From CAVSUR01 sp963731285 (GTDB taxonomy: Bacteria > Actinomycetota > Actinomycetes > Streptosporangiales > Streptosporangiaceae): DNA of 64,000 nucleotides. Shown in pieces: positions 60,081 to 64,000 of the stretch. The position numbers and the translations under genes are program-made. A model generated the notes under the pieces. It was not told where the DNA came from. It did no database searches and saw nothing but the letters and a program-made list of their open reading frames with translations. Where the stretch lies: assembly GCA_963731285.1 (NCBI GenBank), contig CAVSUR010000002.1, positions 62,001-126,000 of the forward strand. Direction: 5' to 3'. Numbering within the stretch: position 1 is the stretch's first letter; every line of letters starts with the position of its first letter.

Positions 60081-61322
60081 TCAGGCGATGGCCGCGCCGG
60101 GCATCGGCTCGCGCGCAGTCGGGGCGCCGGCGTTCATGGCCGTCAGCGCGGTGGCCGCCATCAGCTTGACGCCGAGCCCGATCGCGCGCTCGTCCACGTC
60201 GAACCGCGCCTGGTGGATGTCGAAGTCGTCCGAGGAACCCGGCGTGCGGGTGCCCAGACGGCACAGCGACCCCGGGATCGACTCCAGGTACCAGGCGAAG
60301 TCCTCGCCGCCCAGGCTCTGCGGCGCAGCCGTTACCGAGTCAGGGCCGAGCACCCGGTCGGCGGCGGCCTCGATCATCGCGGTGGAAACTGCGTCGTTGA
60401 CCGTTGGCGGGACGTTGCGCTGGTACGTCAGGTTCGCCACCACCCCGTACGCGCTGGCCACCGACTCCAGCAGCGCCTTGAGCAGGTCCGGGGCGGCGTG
60501 CCAGGCCTCGTCGTCCAGGCACCTTATGGTGCCCTCGGCGATGCCGTCGTCGGGGATCGCGTTGGCGGCGGTGCCCGCGCTCACCCGGCCCCACACCAGG
60601 CTGAGGCTGGAACGCGGGTCCACCCGCCGGGACAGCGCGGACGGCAGCTCAGTGACGATCTTGCCCAGGGCGTAGACCAGGTCGGCGGTCAGGTGCGGCC
60701 GGGCCGTATGCCCGCCGGGGCCGGTCACCTTGACCAGGATCTTGTCGCAGGCCGCCGTGATGGCGCCGGACCTGGTCCCGATCTTCCCCAGGTCCAGCCG
60801 GGGGTCGCAGTGCAGGGCGAAGACCCGGTCCACTGACGCGAGGCCGCCCGCCGACAGCACCTCGATGGCGCCTCCGGGCACCTCCTCGGCGGGCTGGAAG
60901 ATGAGCCGGACCTTGCCCGGCAGCGCCCCGGCGGCCGCGGCGCGGGCCAGGAACAGCCCGGCGCCGACTCCGATCGTGGTGTGCACGTCGTGCCCGCACG
61001 CGTGGCAGGCGCCCGGGATGACCGAGCGGTACGGGACGTTCTTCTCGTCGCTGAGGGGCAGCGCGTCGATATCCGCCCGCAGCGCGATCACCGGCTCATC
61101 GGCCAGGCCGGAGCCGATGTCGGCCAGCAGGCCGGTCCCCTTGGGCAGGATCGACGGGCGCAGCCCGGCCGCGGCCAGCCGGAGTGCTATCCGGCGGGTC
61201 GTCCGGTGCTCGTGGAAGCCGATCTCCGGGTGGGCGTGCAGATCATGGCGGAAGTCGATGAGCTCGGCCTCGTGCCCGGCCAGAAACGCGTCGAGCTCGC
61301 CGTCCAGGTCATGTTCGGCCAT
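60081..61322 (-). CDS. M20D-family amidohydrolase
   Basis: The 413-residue protein has the M20 metallopeptidase pattern: IDFRHDLHAHPEIGFHEHRT, VIALRADIDALPLSDEKNVP, GACHACGHDVHTTIGVGAGL (metal His and Asp), LIFQPAEEVPGGAIEVLSAG (catalytic Glu pair) and GGEDFAWYLESIPGSLCRLG (late metal His replaced in the usual M20D way). Members hydrolyse N-acyl amino acids, indole-3-acetyl-amino acids or N-acetyl-diaminopimelate. ATG 61322 has GGGGAG upstream and overlaps the end of the GCS2-type ligase gene by 14 bases. Confidence 0.9.
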   Translation of the reverse strand: MAEHDLDGELDAFLAGHEAELIDFRHDLHAHPEIGFHEHRTTRRIALRLAAAGLRPSILPKGTGLLADIGSGLADEPVIALRADIDALPLSDEKNVPYRSVIPGACHACGHDVHTTIGVGAGLFLARAAAAGALPGKVRLIFQPAEEVPGGAIEVLSAGGLASVDRVFALHCDPRLDLGKIGTRSGAITAACDKILVKVTGPGGHTARPHLTADLVYALGKIVTELPSALSRRVDPRSSLSLVWGRVSAGTAANAIPDDGIAEGTIRCLDDEAWHAAPDLLKALLESVASAYGVVANLTYQRNVPPTVNDAVSTAMIEAAADRVLGPDSVTAAPQSLGGEDFAWYLESIPGSLCRLGTRTPGSSDDFDIHQARFDVDERAIGLGVKLMAATALTAMNAGAPTAREPMPGAAIA

Positions 61323-62474
61323 GCGCCAGCTCCCCGGGGGCGACGAATCGGTCGTCCGCGAACTCAGCGGCAAGTGCATCAACGACATCGGCGAGGCTTC
61401 CGTCCTTCTCTGCGATCGCCCGCTGGCGCTCATACGGAGCACCGCAGGCGAGCACTTCGGACACCACGCTGAGCTCGGAACCGCAGCCGAGCCGGTCGGC
61501 GACCGGCGCCAGCTCGCGGGTGAGCTCGTACTGCTCGTCCCGCACCGGGGCGGTGGAGCCCGAGTCGTCGGTGATCACCCGCGCGTCCAGCCCGTACCGG
61601 GTGGCCCGCCACTTGTTGTCGCGCACCACCCAGGCCGCGGGCCGCGGCAGCCGGTACCCGCGGTCGAGCTGGCTGTCGAACAGCTGGACCAGCGACTGGG
61701 ACAGGGCCGCGACCATGCCGACCTCGCGCATCGTGGGCACCCCGTCGAACATCCGGATTTCGAGCGGGCCGAAATCGGGGTGCGGCCTGATGTCCCACCA
61801 CACCTCCTTGATGCTCCGGATCGTGCCGGCTCGCAGCAAGCTGTCCATGTAGTCCCCGAACTCACTCCAGTCAGCTAGCAGCGGCGGCGGGCCTGAGGTG
61901 GGCAGCCCGCCGAAGATGATCGCCCGGCCCGAGGCGAGCCCCGTGTCCTGCCCGCCCCAGAACGGGCTTGACGCGGTCAGCGCCAGGAAGTGCGGCAGAT
62001 AGGCAGCGAGAGCATTGACGATGAGGATCGCCTTGCTCTGGTCACGGATTCCGACATGGATATGTACACCGAATGTCTGGATCCGGCGGGCCAGCCACTG
62101 CAACTGCTCGACGAGTTCGGCGTAGCGCTGAATGGGCGCCATCTTTGCATCTCGCCAGTCGCTCACGGGATGCGTTCCGGCACAGGCCAGCATCGTACCT
62201 CGGCCGCCGGTGATCCGCTGAAGTTGCGCGATTGTGGCGGCCAGGTCCTCTTTTGCCTCGGAAACGGTGCTGCAGATGCCCGTTACGACTTCAACGGTCG
62301 ACTGCATCATCTCGAACCGGATTTGGGGTGCTCGCCTGATTTGTCCAGGCCCGGTAGCGCGGCGAGCACCTCCTGTGCGTCCTGCCGCAGCAGCCTGGTG
62401 CGGCCGTCGATGAGCTGGAGCTCCCATTCGATGCCCAGCGTCGGCCCTGCAGAGGGATTCCATCTGATCATCAC
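61309..62474 (-). CDS. Carboxylate-amine ligase/glutamate-cysteine ligase type 2 (YbdK-like), one apparent frameshift
   Basis: The N-terminal part VMIRWNPSAGPTLGIEWELQ ... LDKSGEHP starts at GTG 62474 with GGGAGG six bases upstream. After loss of one base near 62325 the protein continues QIRFEMMQSTVEVVTGICST, GVHIHVGIRDQSKAILIVNA, SSPFWGGQDTGLASGRAIIF, VWWDIRPHPDFGPLEIRMFD and DNKWRATRYGLDARVIT. GIEWELQLID, TVE and the HIHVG strand are the ATP- and metal-binding elements of the GCS2 fold. Members ligate glutamate to cysteine or another amine; the substrate here is unknown. About 387 residues. Confidence 0.88.
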
Positions 62475-62587
62475 CGCATGCCTCCCAGGGCCCCCGGCCA
62501 AACTGCCCGTGCTCCCCCGCGGTTATACCCAGGCCGTGCCCCGCCGGCCCGGGCTGCCGCAGGCCGGCGGCCCGGCGGCCGGGCGGC

Positions 62588-64000
<1,413 letters not shown>

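Overview
The window comes from a high-GC actinobacterium. Almost every position supports long open frames on both strands, GTG starts are frequent, many genes abut or overlap as ATGA/GTGA, and the families seen are typically actinobacterial (FCD-type GntR, DUF5313-like, TIGR03086-like, acyl-CoA carboxylase epsilon, LpdA-type quinone dehydrogenase). No rRNA, tRNA, CRISPR array, integrase or insertion sequence was seen. Identifications rest on reading the proteins and motifs; no database search was possible.

Layout. 1-6.4 kb: an M24 peptidase-like protein, then a GntR regulator and a VOC protein that diverge from a fused E1 and an E2 of a 2-oxoacid dehydrogenase; two copies of a palindromic operator-like motif lie between them. 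6.5-12.9 kb: serine hydrolase, membrane protein, a MarR/DUF3224 pair with a palindromic operator, a phosphodiester glycosidase broken by a frameshift, YjbR-like and TfoX-like proteins, and two overlapping paralogous genes of unknown function. 13-18.3 kb: methyltransferase, a fused pair of gene remnants (GT39 and acyl-CoA synthetase), a tightly coupled operon (DinB/maleylpyruvate isomerase-like, a 39-residue ORF, a PHP phosphoesterase) and an oxidoreductase. 18.6-27.6 kb: a conserved protein of unknown function, class I and class II fumarases side by side, and a BluB-CobT fusion with a possible cobalamin riboswitch, divergent from a decayed protein kinase. 27.6-30.7 kb: cell-wall lytic protein, a free-standing Clp N-domain protein and an FkbM methyltransferase among rhomboid and MFS remnants. 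30.8-36.3 kb: a three-gene formate dehydrogenase whose catalytic subunit contains an in-frame TGA followed by an E. coli-like SECIS hairpin, so it is very probably a selenoprotein. 36.4-45.8 kb: SDR remnant, acyl-CoA dehydrogenase, THUMP-like methyltransferase, purE, purK, a two-component system, an acyl-CoA carboxyltransferase and HMG-CoA lyase, nearly all interrupted by single-base frameshifts. 45.9-55.8 kb: PH-domain protein, biotin ligase, polytopic membrane protein, then a carboxylase locus (beta subunit, CaiB/BaiF CoA-transferase, NYN protein, epsilon subunit, biotin carboxylase/carrier protein). 55.8-64 kb: membrane protein, flavoprotein quinone reductase, GGCT-like protein, transketolase remnants, PH-domain protein, M20 amidohydrolase, GCS2-type ligase, and the 3' part of a methylmalonyl-CoA mutase gene that runs off the window.

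Working together. The propionyl-CoA carboxylase (beta, epsilon and biotinylated alpha), the biotin ligase, the B12-dependent mutase and BluB-CobT would together take propionyl-CoA to succinyl-CoA; the fumarases lie further along the same central route. HMG-CoA lyase, the second carboxyltransferase and the acyl-CoA dehydrogenase fit leucine or branched-chain catabolism. The formate dehydrogenase, with an NrfD-type membrane anchor, would feed formate electrons to quinones.

Quality caveat. Broken frames are concentrated at about 37.4-45.3 kb and include housekeeping genes such as purE and purK. This looks more like uncorrected indels in the consensus than like real gene decay. Coordinates and frames in that stretch are approximate, and such genes are reported as CDS with the frameshifts noted.
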